A stretch of 64,000 nucleotides of DNA, taken from positions 18,519,898 through 18,583,897 of the forward strand of contig CM065713.1 in assembly GCA_017654935.2 (NCBI GenBank). Reading direction: 5' to 3'. Below the pieces are notes generated by a model. It searched no databases. It was not told the origin of the DNA and worked only from the letters and a program-made list of their open reading frames with translations. Each line of letters opens with the position of its first letter. Within the stretch, counting starts at the first letter, position 1. The DNA is from Phymorhynchus buccinoides (lineage: Eukaryota > Mollusca > Gastropoda > Neogastropoda > Raphitomidae). The position numbers were made by a program, and so were the translations under genes. Positions 1 to 55,447 of the stretch are shown here, piece by piece.

Positions 1-113
1 TTTAGGTGCCTTTATAGCTACTGTCTCAATTTATAATAATCATTTGTCTCCTTGACCCAACACACACACATATCCTCTCTCCTCTCCACCCCCTCCCCCT
101 GCATTATACAACT

Positions 114-114
<1 letters not shown>

Positions 115-196
<82 letters not shown>
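115..196. repeat. (CT)n-(CA)n microsatellite
   Basis: About 58 bp of perfect TC dinucleotide followed by about 22 bp of CA. Confidence 0.97.
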
Positions 197-372
197 TTGT
201 TTGCAACAACTGGTTAAATGAAATGAAAACAAACTTCTAAAAAATGTGTGTGCATGAACTTTTATTATGCCGCTCAATTTTGTTGGTGAGGGGAACCAAG
301 GGGCTCTTTTGTTTCAGTCAAGGGAGCCTTTTCTAAAATTCTAGAATCAACCCTGCACCTCTATTCCTCATA

Positions 373-545
373 CAGTGGACCCTCCCTTATAAGACCTATT
401 ATAAGACTCCCTCCCACATAAGACCTACTTCTCTGAGACATTACCCTTCTTTGTAAGTATTAAAATTACCTCCCTTTTAAGACCCCTCCATTATAAGACC
501 TAATTTTGGATGATTTTTGAAGGTCTTATAAGGGAGGTTCCACTG
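373..545. mobile_element. Small TA-flanked MITE, pogo/Tigger-like ends
   Basis: Starts CAGTGGACCCTCCCTTATAA and ends with the inverse (CTTATAAGGGAGGTTCCACTG), flanked by TA on both sides. The 173-bp unit has no coding capacity. Ends and TA target duplication fit non-autonomous Tc1/mariner-pogo elements. Relatives with CAGT/CAGC ends occur at 28897-31091, 29425-30772, 35640-35725, 36330-36424, 41249-41412 and 54658-58140. Confidence 0.8.
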
Positions 546-979
546 TACCTGTTTCCACAATGACAGCAAGACATGTGTTAGATATAAGCCTGTACTGCGA
601 CCACCATTTTGACATAGTGTAGTGAGTGTAAGGGAAGTATCTTCTGCACGCCCAACAGATAAAAGGCTAATAACAGCAGATCGAAAAATGCAAACTTTGT
701 GAGACTGTTTTGCGTACGGAAAGATATCTTTTTCCCAGTCTAAAAAAAAGTGTAGGATCGGCTGCCAAAATTACGGCCAGTCAAGTAACTAGACGAACAA
801 CATTTGGGTGGTGATGGGGGCGCTTAGTATTTTACAAACACCCTTTACTCAAATGGCTTTTTTAATTGGTTAGCATTGGCCTGAAGGTGTTGGGGCCAAA
901 AGGAACATGAGAGCCTGCACAATAAGTGATTTTGCGCAGTAATGGAAAATCATGCAGCAGCTTAGTAGTGAATGACTGC

Positions 980-1215
980 AACTGTCCAGCTAACAGGCAT
1001 TTGCACTGTTTCTTAGAGCACAGCTCAGGGAATTAGCCGGCCTTTCGAGCACTTCCCCAACGCCAGCTGTCCTCAGATCCCTTTTGGCCTTGATGGTGGG
1101 GATGCACCCTGGGCAAGGCATTTATATCATATGAACAATGTTAGCCCAGCCTTCCAGAGGAGCAGCTGCCTTTTCTGTTATCCAAAAGTCATGGTCGGAA
1201 ACGACAAGACCAGCA
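980..1215. repeat. Dispersed repeat family B, copy 1
   Basis: Shares blocks with 41455-41675: a GGCATTTGCACTG block, the CCCCAACGCCAGC/CCCCAGTGCCAGC block, GGGGATGCACCCTG, and AGTCATGGTCGGAAAC. A tandem array follows each copy (51-bp units here, CACAGAGTGA units there). Confidence 0.75.
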
Positions 1216-1384
1216 TCCATGCATTCCTCATTTGATGTGGATTTGGGTGTTGCTGGTTTTTTTCCTTTCCGCAGACAATCTCCCTTCCCATCATTGTGCA
1301 TACAGGAATTAACCAGTTGTCGGAACACGTTGGAGCTCAACTGTGGCACAGCTTCAGCTCTCCCAACGTGGTCAGTGCTGCTCT

Positions 1385-1808
1385 GCATGCATCAACATAT
1401 GTGTGTTGTTTGTGTGCGTCAAGATAGGCATGTCTGCATGCATCAACATATGTGTGTTGTCTGTGTGCGTCAAGATAGGCATGTCTGCATGCATCAACAT
1501 ATGTGTGTTGTCTGTGTGCGTCAAGATAGGCATGTCTGCATGCAACAACATATGTGTGTTGTCTGTGTGCGTCAAGATAGGCATGTCTGCATGCATCAAC
1601 ATATGTGTGTTGTCTGTGCGTCAAGATAGGCATGTCTGCATGCATCAACATATGTGTGTTGTCTGTGTGCGTCAAGATAGGCATGTCTGCATGCATCAAC
1701 ATATGTGTGTTGTCTGTGTGCGTCAAGATAGGCATGTCTGCATGCATCAACATATGTGTGTTGTCTGTGTGCGTCAAGATAGGCATGTCTGCATGCATCA
1801 ACATATCA
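1385..1808. repeat. 51-bp minisatellite, about 8-9 copies
   Basis: Unit contains CATGCATCAACATATGTGTG and GTGCGTCAAGATAGGCATGT. One copy has lost two bases. Since 51 is a multiple of three, long frames open on both strands; they are artefacts of the period. Confidence 0.97.
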
Positions 1809-2044
1809 CCGTCCGCATGCAAAAGAGACGTAGCTCAAAATTGGTCATCTTCGATGTGTCGGACTTACCAGTTGATCTAGACAAACTGCATCATCTAACA
1901 AAGCTGTAAAACAACAATTTGCAAAGATAAAACATTGATGGCGACGCTAAAGGAACAAAATATGACGTTATGTGGCCTGAAATGACCAAAATATTGAGTT
2001 TTCCATTCCTCATGTGAAGTGATGTCATTCGACTTGCGTCTGTA

Positions 2045-2600
2045 TTGCATGCGGGCGGCGACATGTGTTTTGTCTGCATGCGTCAACATATGTGTGTTGT
2101 CTGTGTGCGTCTAGATAGGCATGTCTGCATGCATCTTGCCGGTATGCATCAATATATGCGTTTTGTCTGTATGCATCAGTATATGTGTTTTGTCTGTATG
2201 CATCAATATATGTGTTTTGTCTGTATGCGTCAATATATGCGTTTTGTCTGTATGCATCAATATATGCGTTTTGTTTGCGTTAAGATAGGCATATCTGTAT
2301 GCGTCAATATATGTGTCGAGCTGGTATGCATCAAGATATGTTTTGTCTGTATGCGTCAAGATATGTGTTTTGTCTGGATGCGTCAAGATATGTTTTGTCT
2401 GTATGAGTCAAGATATGTGACATATGCGTCAACATTTGCATGTCTGTATCAGTGTATGCGTCAAATAAGCGTCTTGCGTATATCTGTATGCATCAAAATA
2501 TTTGTTTCTGTATGCATCAAGATATGCATGTCTGTATGCGTCAAGATATGTGTTTGTATGCATCAAGATATGCATGTTTGTATGCGTCAAGATGCATATA
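2045..2600. repeat. Degenerate minisatellite related to the 51-bp array
   Basis: Units of about 27-30 bp built from TCTGTATGCATCAATATATG and TGCGTCAAGATATG, clearly derived from the same root as the array at 1385-1808 but shorter and more diverged. Confidence 0.9.
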
Positions 2601-2741
2601 AATGTAAATAAATTTAAAAAACTGAAAAGAGGAATTTATTATTTTTAAATTGAAGAAGTGAAACAGAATTTGAAGAAAGTCAGGGAGAGTATTACTCCAC
2701 AACATTAAACATTACACTTTACACTTTTGAATACAATATTT

Positions 2742-4306
2742 AAAGGTGCAGTCCGGCGGGTGAGCGGTTGTTTTCGTTTTGCACCTCTGCGGTGGAACGG
2801 GTTTTGGGGGAAAGAAAATGGCTTCCTATCATTAGAATGGACGCCATTCGCAATATCATTAGCAAAGCAACTATGTTGATTTCTTGTTTAAAAACTTATA
2901 AGCATGAACTTAATAGGAAGGCTTTAGAAATAATGTACAATTCATTTATATTGCCACACTTTGACTATGCTGCCATAATATGGGATAATTGTACGGATGG
3001 ACAATCAAACGCTCTTGAAAATGTACATCTTGAAGGGATAAGAACAATAATTGGAGCTGTTAGAGGAACAAGTCATCATAAGTTATATAAAGAATCTGGT
3101 TTCTGTACCCTTAAGGAAAGGAGAAAAAGACATAAACTTATACAATACTTCAAAATGATTAACAGCTTATGTCCAGTTTATTTAACAGACATTATTCCAG
3201 AACTTGTTTCAGACAGAAATCCATACCACAGAAGACGGCCTCTTGACCGATCTATTCCAAAGCTTAATACTGAACTGTATCGTAATTCTTTTGTACCTTC
3301 CATTACCATCCTTTGGAACTCATTACCAGATTCGATTAAAAACAGCACCTCTTTAAGCCAAGTAAAGCGATATTTATGTGCTAACGATGCTATTGTACCA
3401 AATTTCTATTATTTTGGAAACCGAAGAGAACAAATCATACACTGTAGGCTGCGCTTAGGAATAAGTGATCTGAACAATGATCTACGTAACCGTCATTTAG
3501 TCAACAGTCCGCTTTGTCGTTGTGATGTTGCCCATGAAAATGCTGAACACTATTTACTCTCTTGTACGTTGTTTCAAATTGCTCGTTTAAATACAATTAT
3601 AACTTTACCTAATGACTACACCCAACCAGAAATTCTTTTGCATGGAAATTTAAATTTACCACACAAAATAAACATTGCTATTTTTGAAACAGTCCTCAGA
3701 TTTATTCGTGAGTCTAAAAGATTTCAGTAATAATCTCCTTGCTTTTTGTGTATTATGATCACTAAGTTAAAACTCTGTAGTACATATTTGTATGTATAAT
3801 GTATCAGTGCATGAACTTCTTTCTGTTGATAGATACTTCATGACCCTTACAATTAGTATGATTCACTTCACAGCTTTGTATTCCCCATCATCTTCATGTT
3901 TTTGTTTTGTTTTTGTTTTTATATTCTTAATGTTATCTGTTTTCGTTTCGTGTATATGTTTAATTCTTTTTTCTGTGCTTTAAGTATATCACAAAGTTTT
4001 GATTTATCATTTTTCCGAATGTTGGTTTCACGAAGGATTCAAAATGTATATCCTTATTTTCTCTAATTGTTTTAAACATCCTTTTGTGCTTACCAGCCGC
4101 CATGCTAAAATTTATATGAAGTAAAGTGGCACAGTATAAGCTTTAAGCTTGTTGTTGCCGTTATGTTTGCTTAATATTTGTTTAATGTGCATTTGAAAAA
4201 TAAAAAATCATTTAAACCAATGGGCGCCATTTTCTTTCCCCCCAAACCCGTTCCACCGCAGAGGTGCAAAACGAAAACAACCGCTCACCCGCCGGACTGC
4301 ACCTTT
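2742..4306. mobile_element. Fold-back element with ~81-bp inverted repeats carrying a retroelement fragment
   Basis: The left arm (2742-2822, AAAGGTGCAGTCCGGCGGGT onward) and right arm (about 4226-4306) are inverse copies that I align with a single mismatch region. TTAA occurs at both outer borders (2740-2743 and 4305-4308), compatible with a TTAA or TA target duplication. Between the arms lies a LINE-type ORF and its AT-rich 3' flank. Confidence 0.85.
2822..3730 (+). pseudogene. Non-LTR retrotransposon: C-terminal part of reverse transcriptase ORF
   Basis: About 300 open codons ending in TAA at 3728. The protein shows the post-catalytic RT region: a KATMLISCLKTY helix, ALEIMYNSFILPHFDYAAII then W, a long basic linker, and a terminal zinc-knuckle-like CRCDVAHENAEHYLLSC. 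The fingers, palm YxDD and endonuclease are missing, so this is a 5'-truncated copy. The first in-frame ATG (2768) lies in the inverted repeat arm and is probably not native; the retro portion begins near 2837. The intact frame suggests a fairly recent insertion. Confidence 0.85.
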
Positions 4307-4818
4307 AACAACAGAACAAGATATAAACATTATCGTAATCTGAAAACCCACCACTTTCAGAAATAAATTTGTGAACAGTGTTGAATACTAAAGAGTTTGA
4401 ATGGATAGGCAGATCTACGTTGCTATTGAGAAGAATTTGAATTTGAATACAATCCAAGGGACGATTATACAGGGCTTCTCATTTTCCTTTCTCTTTAGGG
4501 GTACGCTCCCCCCTGTTGACAGTTTTAAGGGGTGTTTTCACCCCAAGTTACACAGACACGCACGCATGTACATGCATATGTGGACACAACTCACTCTTTG
4601 AATCTGTTTTTTCCCACTGACTGGAAGAGGAATTCTCAGAAATAATATAAACAGGATGCGTCTCTCCTTTCACCCATAAAGTAAATGAAGTGAACTAAGT
4701 GACTATGAGCTGTGGGGCAGATTTTTAGAAGGGCGGATTATGCTGTGCATCAAGGGGGGTTTCCAGCAGATTTCAAAGTACTTTACAGTTATGAAAAATT
4801 GTCATGGATGAACAATAG

Positions 4819-4828
4819 TCTGTATGTG

Positions 4829-4858
<30 letters not shown>
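4819..4858. repeat. (TG)n-(AG)n microsatellite
   Basis: Short TG run with interruptions followed by GAGAGAGAGA. Confidence 0.85.
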
Positions 4859-4859
<1 letters not shown>

Positions 4860-5523
4860 TTGCGTTTTGTTTTGTTTTATGCAACTGGGGGTGGAGGGGG
4901 TGGGGTCCACGCTACCAGGAAACCCCCTATAATCCGTCCCTGTTATAAGACGAAGTGAAAAGTGATAAATAATGATAGAGAAGACTAAAATAAAGAAATA
5001 AGCATCACCATTTGTTGCCCGTTTTACCTTTAGGTTGGAAAATACAAAAACGGAAACGAGTGTAATTTGTTACGCATGTTACTTTCAGCGACAGGCATGG
5101 CCACACAGTTGCCGCTAATGATTTATTTCTACCATAATTGTTTAGTTCAGTGTTTGCTCTTTCTGTTGATACCAAACACTTTACTGTTAGTGTTTGTTTA
5201 GCTATCAAAAAAAAAAATCAGATAAGTGCTGAAATCAGCCGTCTACATGGAATAGGCACCAGCTGTGGGTGTCGGCACACGGGAAGTGTAAGTCTGACAC
5301 TGCTGCCGGCGGAATTGTGTTAAGAATTTTATATCTAGGTTAGCGACTCCTCATTGTGGCAGTAGCCCAGTTTGGCCTAGCAGACTATTGAAATGAGCAA
5401 CCTCGTTATCTTACTGAAAATTAACGGTTGTGTAAGTGCATAAATCATTTTAATGCATCATCTCACCCCCTACTTGAGATTTTAAAGGGTAAATCTTAAG
5501 CATGGTGGGGTGATTTGAGAGCT

Positions 5524-6028
5524 CTAGTGCGTAAATACGCAAAATCTCTACGTTTTCAGAAGCCCTGCCATAATCCCCAGGCCCATCTAGTGCGTAAATA
5601 CGCAAAATCTCTACGTTTTCAGAAGCCCTGCCATAATCCCCAGGCCCATCTAGTGCGTAAATACGCAAAATCTCTACGTTTTCAGAAGCCCTGCCATAAT
5701 CCCCAGGCCCATCAAGTGCGTAAATACGCAAAATCTCTACGTTTTCAGAAGCCCTGCCATAATCCCCAGGCCCATCTAGTGCGTAAATACGCAATATCTC
5801 TACGTTTTCAGAAGCCCTGCCATAATCCCCAGGCCCATCTAGTGCGTAAATACGCAAAATCTCTACGTTTTCAGAAGCCCTGCCATAATCCCCAGGCCCA
5901 TCTAGTGCGTAAATACGCAAAATCTCTACGTTTTCAGAAGCCCTGCCATAATCCCCAGGCCCATCTAGTGCGTAAATACGCAAAATCTCTACGTTTTCAG
6001 AAGCCCTGCCATAATCCCCAGGCCCATG
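5524..6028. repeat. 63-bp minisatellite, 8 copies
   Basis: Nearly perfect 63-bp units; each begins CTAGTGCGTAAATACGCAAA and contains the palindrome TGCGTA-AA-TACGCA. Only two single-base differences are evident. With period 63 both strands stay open (21-residue repeats LVRKYAKSLRFQKPCHNPQAH and its antisense). Coding is not claimed. Confidence 0.97.
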
Positions 6029-6134
6029 GTAGCTTACCTGTTTGTCTTGATGCTTTTCCTGTTCAACTCCCATGTAATGATGTATGTGGCTTTGCATTTT
6101 TTGTTCTTTTAAAAAAAATTAAATGTGCTAAGCT

Positions 6135-6222
6135 CCGTGTTTGTGTGTGTGTGTGTGTGTGTGTGTGCTATGGGGGTGTGTGTGTGTGTGGGGGGGGGTG
6201 GGTGTGTGTGTGCGTACATGTA

Positions 6223-6257
<35 letters not shown>
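6135..6257. repeat. (TG)n / G-rich microsatellite
   Basis: TG runs separated by a G-tract. Confidence 0.95.
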
Positions 6258-6258
<1 letters not shown>

Positions 6259-6399
6259 TGATTTGTAAATGCATGCATGTGTGCACATGTGAGTCAAGTC
6301 AAAATCACTTTGTTATATCAACAAGAGAAATGACATTGTGGTCTCATGAGACAACAAGGGCAACAGAAAACAAAATATCCATTCATTTGAACAAAGCCT

Positions 6400-6720
6400 C
6401 CCCGTGGGAATACCGGGGGGTCTCGTAAAAATAGTTCCCCTACCTTCCAGATGTTCTGTGCTTGAAACTTCCCCTAATGTGCCACTCTCTTTCACTCTGC
6501 CTTTTCCCTTTGCTTTCCATCATCTACTATCTTTCTGACTTATTGGCCCATTCTCCTGCCTTTAAAAAAAAAAATCCTCCACATTTTTTTTCTCATTTCA
6601 GCTCCTCTGAAATCGGAATGTCGGCTGTACACAGCGGGGAGACCAGTGAAAACTGAAAACCGGACACATACATACCTTACCCATTATGGCCGTATGGCCT
6701 GGGATCGCAGAAGAAGAACA
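6400..6720 (+). repeat. Dispersed SINE-like repeat family A, copy 1
   Basis: Shares AAATAGTTCCCC, CTTCCCCTAATGTGCCACTC, CTGCCTTTTCCCTTTGCTT and CCCATTCTCCTGCCTTT with copies at 13780-16450 (split), 18320-18490, 24800-25115, 25225-25530 (inverse), 40975-41215 and 61605-61720. Full copies end in a (GAA)n tail, as SINEs often do. Confidence 0.8.
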
Positions 6721-7133
6721 AAACAAAAGGAGCAGAATAACAAAAATCAAGGCATACAAGGAAAACGTATCATCAAAGTTTATCTTTCCAATAAACAAAA
6801 TCATTCTTCATACTCAGCGAACGAACCCCCACCCCCTTTTTTCCCAACATCTTCTGATCTCCAACCATTCTTCCCCATCCCCTCCAATGTGAGTGAGTTT
6901 GGGTGTGTGTCACTGCCCTCAAATGTATCCATGTACACTGTTTTCATGTGCCATACTGCCAGTGGTTGTGGCTTAGATATTATTTTTAAGCAAGCCTTTT
7001 TCATGTGAATGAATTGATTGATGCGGATGTTTGATGTTTCTCATTTATCTTCATCAGGGGATGAACTGTGTGAACTGAGATTAATATTAGCATCCTACCA
7101 TTCCGGAATAAATTTGTTGAGATGTGTGTGCAG

Positions 7134-50355
<43,222 letters not shown>

Positions 50356-53140
50356 AGAAGAAGAAAAATGAGAAGAAAAAAGAGAAAGAAAGACAAGAAG
50401 AAAGAAAGGAAAATGAACTGGGTTACAAATGTGTCGGTTAGGCCCCAAACAGGAACAACACACACAAAAGGCAAACAAAAAAGTGGAACTTTTTTACTGT
50501 AGGAAAAACATTCTTAGCCCCTCTCTCTTACCCACCCACCTACCACAATGGAGAATCAAACAAGCACCATCACCAATACTGATTAACTGTCTAGCTGTTA
50601 CTTGTGGCTAAAAAAATAATCGAATGCTTTCCCCCCGAAGACAGAGTGTGGCTGCCCACATGGCGGGGCAATCAAAAACGGTCACACACGTAATGTTCTC
50701 ATCCCTAGCTGATGCACTTGTACCATAGTGTTCAAGTGCTTCCGCTGTTGGGATGATCCCTGGAGTCTCATTCAAGCCATATATGTCCAGAATTAATAGA
50801 TAGCTGTCAATTTCAGGCATTTTCTTCAAGGGAAGTAAATCTGTGTACACATCATACCTTGATCACTTCCAGACTCGCTTCACAACCTTAGACCACAATT
50901 TTGCCTCTGACTTTGCGTTTGTAGGGGGGAAACCATTGGCTAAAGAGAGTTTTTTTATATTATATATATAAAAAAAAAGTCTGATCTACCACTTCCCTTT
51001 GTCTAAACCTGAAGTAAAATCCCGTAATCTTCTTTCATTTCTCTTTTTGTTTATGTCTGTTTTGTTTATATGTATGGCTGGAGTGATCTGCAAGTTTTTT
51101 TAATAATTCAAAATCGTTGCGATGCGAATGAGTTAGACCAACAACCACCAAATGCTTTATTTGATCAATCCCAATGCCTGTTTTCTTAGTTCATCCAAAT
51201 GGCAAGTTGTATGAACTTACTTCCACTAAGTTCCAATGATTTTTTCCACCACAGTGTACAATGGGCTGTTTAGGTGGAGTCATGGCTTTGTCAGGTGGCG
51301 TTCCATTTGAAGGCAGTTTTTTTGCGACGGCAAACTCACTCTCATTGTCAGTTTCCTTTGCACACGTGCAAGAGCGGCAAAAATAGATTATGCCTTGTAT
51401 TTGATGAAGGGGAGTAAAGTAAGCCACGACAGTGATCTGTTGAACCACCAGAAGAGCTGGTTGCAATCCAGCTTCTGGGAGTGCATTAATGTGGCTTGCC
51501 ATGCTGTTCTTGCTTTGTCTGAGGAGCTTTTAATATTTTTTTGTCTTACGTTTTATTAATATTTGAATTTAATGGTCTAATATTTTTATATCAATGTCTT
51601 TTTTTGATATTGATATTATATCAATGTCTTAATGTTTTTGTTGATAGTTAAGTCCATGCAAATGTGTTACTTGTCTTTTTGGCAGTGTTTATTTTTGTAT
51701 AGTTACCGTCACAGGCGATATTTGATCATTGTTACTATGGTAATCTTTTTTTATGCATATAATATTAATTGTTAAGAAGTGATAATTTTTCGTTTTGTTC
51801 AATTTTTGTTAACATCAACATTTTGATATACATGTATATATGCAAAGAAGCAATGTGATTTTTTTTCCAGTTTGGCTAAGACCATTTACTTAAAAGCATA
51901 GACTTTTAAGTAGTACCTTTTCGTAAGGGCACTTAATTTCATAATATCTGTACATATTTGAAAGTTTGAACAAAGATTGTATATTTCTTTTTATAATTTG
52001 TGATATGATTAAGCTTGGAAGAGATGGGGTTTTTTGGACATTTTTACAAAATTTAGGAGTATAACATTTTACAAAAGTCCGGAGGACAACATTTTACAAT
52101 ATTCAGCAGTTAACCCCCCCCCCCCCCCCCTCCCCCCCAAATTCAAAACTGGATAAGTTGAATTACCAGTCTGTCTCATCAGATGGGAATTTTCTTTTAA
52201 ATTGGGGTTTTTTTTTGGGGGGGGGGGGGGGGGGGCAGAGGTGGGATGGGCGGATAATAAGTACATAAAAAGTGTTAAAAAACCCAAACCAACACACTAA
52301 GAAGAACATGTTGTTACCGTCCTCCGACCTGGAACAGGTCCATATATAGAGTTAGTGGGACGATCCTGGAGGTACTGGAATACCAGGAAAGACCTGTTTG
52401 TAAATTTATGAAGCAAAAACACCACACCAACAGACCACATAAGTAAGCGCATACTTAGGAGCAAATTGGTCTGCTTAAGTGACTAGTTGAATGTGTTCAT
52501 TATGCATGTGACCGTGCATGGGAAAACCAGACATCATGGAATTTGGGCATAAATTGAGATTTGTATTTTTCATGGTGGAGCAAAGATTCCTTGTTAATAC
52601 ACAGAAAACCGAATTGAGTTATCTTGTCTAGTTTTTATTTTATAATTATTTTTAAGTTTGGCCTTTGAAATAGATCATTGCAGAAATTGGGCATAGAAGA
52701 TGCAATTTTGCCTCTTTGTTTCTATTGACTTGATTTAGAAAACAATCAAATAAACAAAGAAATCATTCAAAATTGTCTGTTATGTTGTGGATACTGGTAG
52801 AACACATAAAAATAGACATAAACATGTCCTAAATAGAAAATTGATATATTGGGAGTTGTTTACTATTTTAGGCTTTTGCTCAACACATTCTGAGCGACTT
52901 ATGTAGGTTTTCCCCCTGCACCATCACATATTGTCTGTTAATGTATTATGGTAGATTGATATATCTTTTCTTTATTTATTGCAAGGGTGATTCTCTTTTA
53001 GTACCCCCTTTGTGGCTAAAGCACTGGCTTTTTTAATTTGTTTGGTTTTATTTTAGTTTACTTTGTTTTTATTCCTCTCTTGAAGGTTGTAATGATTGCA
53101 GTGAAATTTGCCATTTTATCTGTGTGTTCAAAAATAAAAC
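50356..53140 (+). other. Probable 3' UTR and downstream AT-rich sequence
   Basis: AT-rich, largely non-repetitive sequence after the stop codon with no splice-linked open frame. AATAAA hexamers occur near 52748 and 53130 and could be polyadenylation signals. A C-run at about 52114-52138 and a G-run at about 52219-52238 flank about 80 bp and could pair. The UTR end cannot be placed from sequence alone. Confidence 0.4.
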
Positions 53141-53296
53141 AAACAAAACACAGGAATGTTTGGCAATCAATGAAATTTGCTTGTTATTTTGTGTTGTTTC
53201 TGAGGCCAGTGCAATATAATTACATACCATGTATTCCATTGTAGGTGTACTGTCCTCGTCTCTATGTGCCCCCCTCTCTATGTGCCCCCCTCAGAT

Positions 53297-53430
53297 TAGG
53301 GTAAGGGTTAGAGTTTGGGTTAGGAATAGGGTTAGAGTTTGTGTTAGGAATAAGGTTAGAGTTTGTGTTAGGAATAGGGTTAGAGTTTGGGTTAGAAATA
53401 GGGTTAGAGTTTGGGTTAAGAATAGGGTTA
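53297..53430. repeat. Degenerate TTAGGG telomere-like repeats
   Basis: GGGTTAGAGTTTGGGTTAGGAATA units, a ~25-bp period built from TTAGGG/TTAGAG/TTGGG. A second short patch at 53905-53950 lies on the other side of a transposon, which therefore inserted into the array. Confidence 0.85.
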
Positions 53431-53908
53431 ACTCACTCGGCACTGGCCAGTTGCTTCCCCTTACAACCGTTTAGGACGGGCCATTCGACTAGGTTCGAAA
53501 ACCCATCACCACAAAAAAGTTATGAAAAGTTATGGACTGATATTTTCAGATAAGATTACTAACACCATGCACTGAACGATCGTAAAATATCAAATTCCAT
53601 ACCTTCGTCGTTTGTCTCCTATTGACGAAAACAGCTAACACATAGAAAGAAGGAAAATTTCACATTCCGATCTTTGACCCCCCTCTACAGCCAAAGCTGA
53701 ATGTAAAGTCTGCAATGATTGGTTGATTTCAAGAGAGGCAAGGTCAAAGCAAACTGAAAATAGGTTATGACTTTGCACCGGAAAGCTGGTTACACGCCAG
53801 AAATCAAAACCTCTTGAAAACTTATGAGCCGGAGCCGGGTGGGTCATTCGTCCTAAACGGTTGTGCGAGCCATGAGCCGAATCCAGCTCATTCGTCCTGA
53901 GTGTGTTA
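53429..53908. mobile_element. Fold-back element D, full copy
   Basis: Ends ACTCACTCGGCACTGGCCAG and AGCTCATTCGTCCTGAGTG are imperfect inverses; CAACCGTTTAGGACGG and CGTCCTAAACGGTTG form an internal inverted pair. Inserted in telomere-like repeat. Confidence 0.8.
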
Positions 53909-53949
53909 GGGAGGGTTAGAGTTTGGGTTAGGAATAGGGTTAGAGAGGG

Positions 53950-54120
53950 TTATGAAAAACATACTGAGAGATACAAGACGGGGACACATAGAGACAGGGA
54001 CATATAGTCAGGGACATATAGTCAGGGACACATAGAGACAGGGACATATAGTCAGGGACACATAGAGACAGGGACATATAGTCAGGGACACACAGAGACA
54101 AGAAAGGATAGTGTCCCCAC
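53950..54120. repeat. GGGACATATAGTCA / GGGACACATAGAGACA minisatellite
   Basis: Mixed 14-16-bp and ~40-bp units. Confidence 0.9.
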
Positions 54121-55447
54121 AGACAAAATTGGGGACACATAAAGAGACGGGGGGCACAATGCTACGATTCTATTCTATGAAACCGTTCTATCTGCCAAGC
54201 ACTCGATAAAATGACCACCAAACCATTGGCTGACGATCAGCCAAAAGTTTGGGCCAAGAAGAAAGTGAGACTGAGAATTATAAATGATTGTCTACAGCGA
54301 TGGAAAATCAGTTTACAGCTTGGTCTTTTTTTGTGGATTCTGTTTTAGCTTCATATACTCTGCAATTATTTTTTGTTTATTTTATCTGAATGATAATTTT
54401 GTTCAATTTTTAGTTTTACCGTGGGATAATAATTATGATTTCTATTAATTTTGTTTGAACTGAATATGAAATGACATAAAAACCGTAAGCATAAATGTAT
54501 GATGTTATATAGCATGTATTTGTCTGCCGTTTTAGAGTTTTGACACTAAGAAACAAATATTGTGAAGGCTTTGATGATTCATAAGCAGGTGTTTTTTTAG
54601 CGAGTTGAGTTTTGCTCTCTCTGTGTGAACGCATTTGCGTTTGTGTGCATGCATATACAGTAAAAATCGCTTAAGTCGAAATTGAAGGGACTGACATTTT
54701 ATTTTGAGATAACTCACTCGGCACTGGCTAGTTGTTTCCCCTTACAACCATTTCGGATGGGCCATTTGACTAGGTTCGAAAACCCATCACCACAAAAAAG
54801 TTATGGACTGATATTTTAAGATAAGATTACTAACACCATGCACTAAACGATCGTAAAATATCAGATTCCATACCTTCGTCGTTTGTCTCCTATTGACGAA
54901 AACAGTTAACACATAGAAAGAAGGAAAATTTCACATTCCGATCTTTGACCCCCCTCTACAACCAAACCTGAATGTAAAGTCTGCAATGATTGGTTGATTT
55001 CAAGAGAGGCAAGGTCAAAGCAAACCGAAAGTAGGTTATGACGTCGCACTTGAAAGCTGGTTACACGCCAGAAATCAAAACCTCTTGTTATAATGTGCAC
55101 TGTTCGTTCAATTTGGACACGAAAAGTACACCATAGGCTGGCTGAGCTGAATGAGTAAGGATTTGGTGGTTATCCAATTTCGCTTCAGGTAATAAGTAAG
55201 TTCAACCAATGAGAAACGTAAGGAAGTAGATCTTTTTCTGACCAACCAATCAGAAAAACAGGAAGTCTGGTTTGATGGTTAATTTTATTTACTAAATTAT
55301 CTTAATTGCAGAAAGTAATAATTGAATATACTTTGGAATGTTATGTTTATGTTATTGATCAGGAATAGACGAAAATTGTAGTTTAATTCTGACTATAAGG
55401 TGTTAAAATTTACATCTGTTGGAGAATCGACCAATGGATTATCAGGC

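Larger units (their letters stand above)
1..7133. other. Upstream intron of the STAT gene
   Basis: No exon with STAT coiled-coil or DNA-binding similarity was found here on the + strand. The content is simple repeats, two minisatellites, a small MITE, a retroelement ORF between inverted repeats, and dispersed repeats. Stretches 550-980, 4320-4800 and 4860-5460 hold nothing I recognise. Confidence 0.5.

Noticed and set aside
1138..1909. Overlapping frames of 160-190 codons on both strands
   Set aside because: They are produced by the 51-bp array; no splice context and no domain.
5450..6261. 215- and 248-codon repeat 'proteins'
   Set aside because: The 63-bp period keeps both strands open; translation is a pure repeat running into TG microsatellite.
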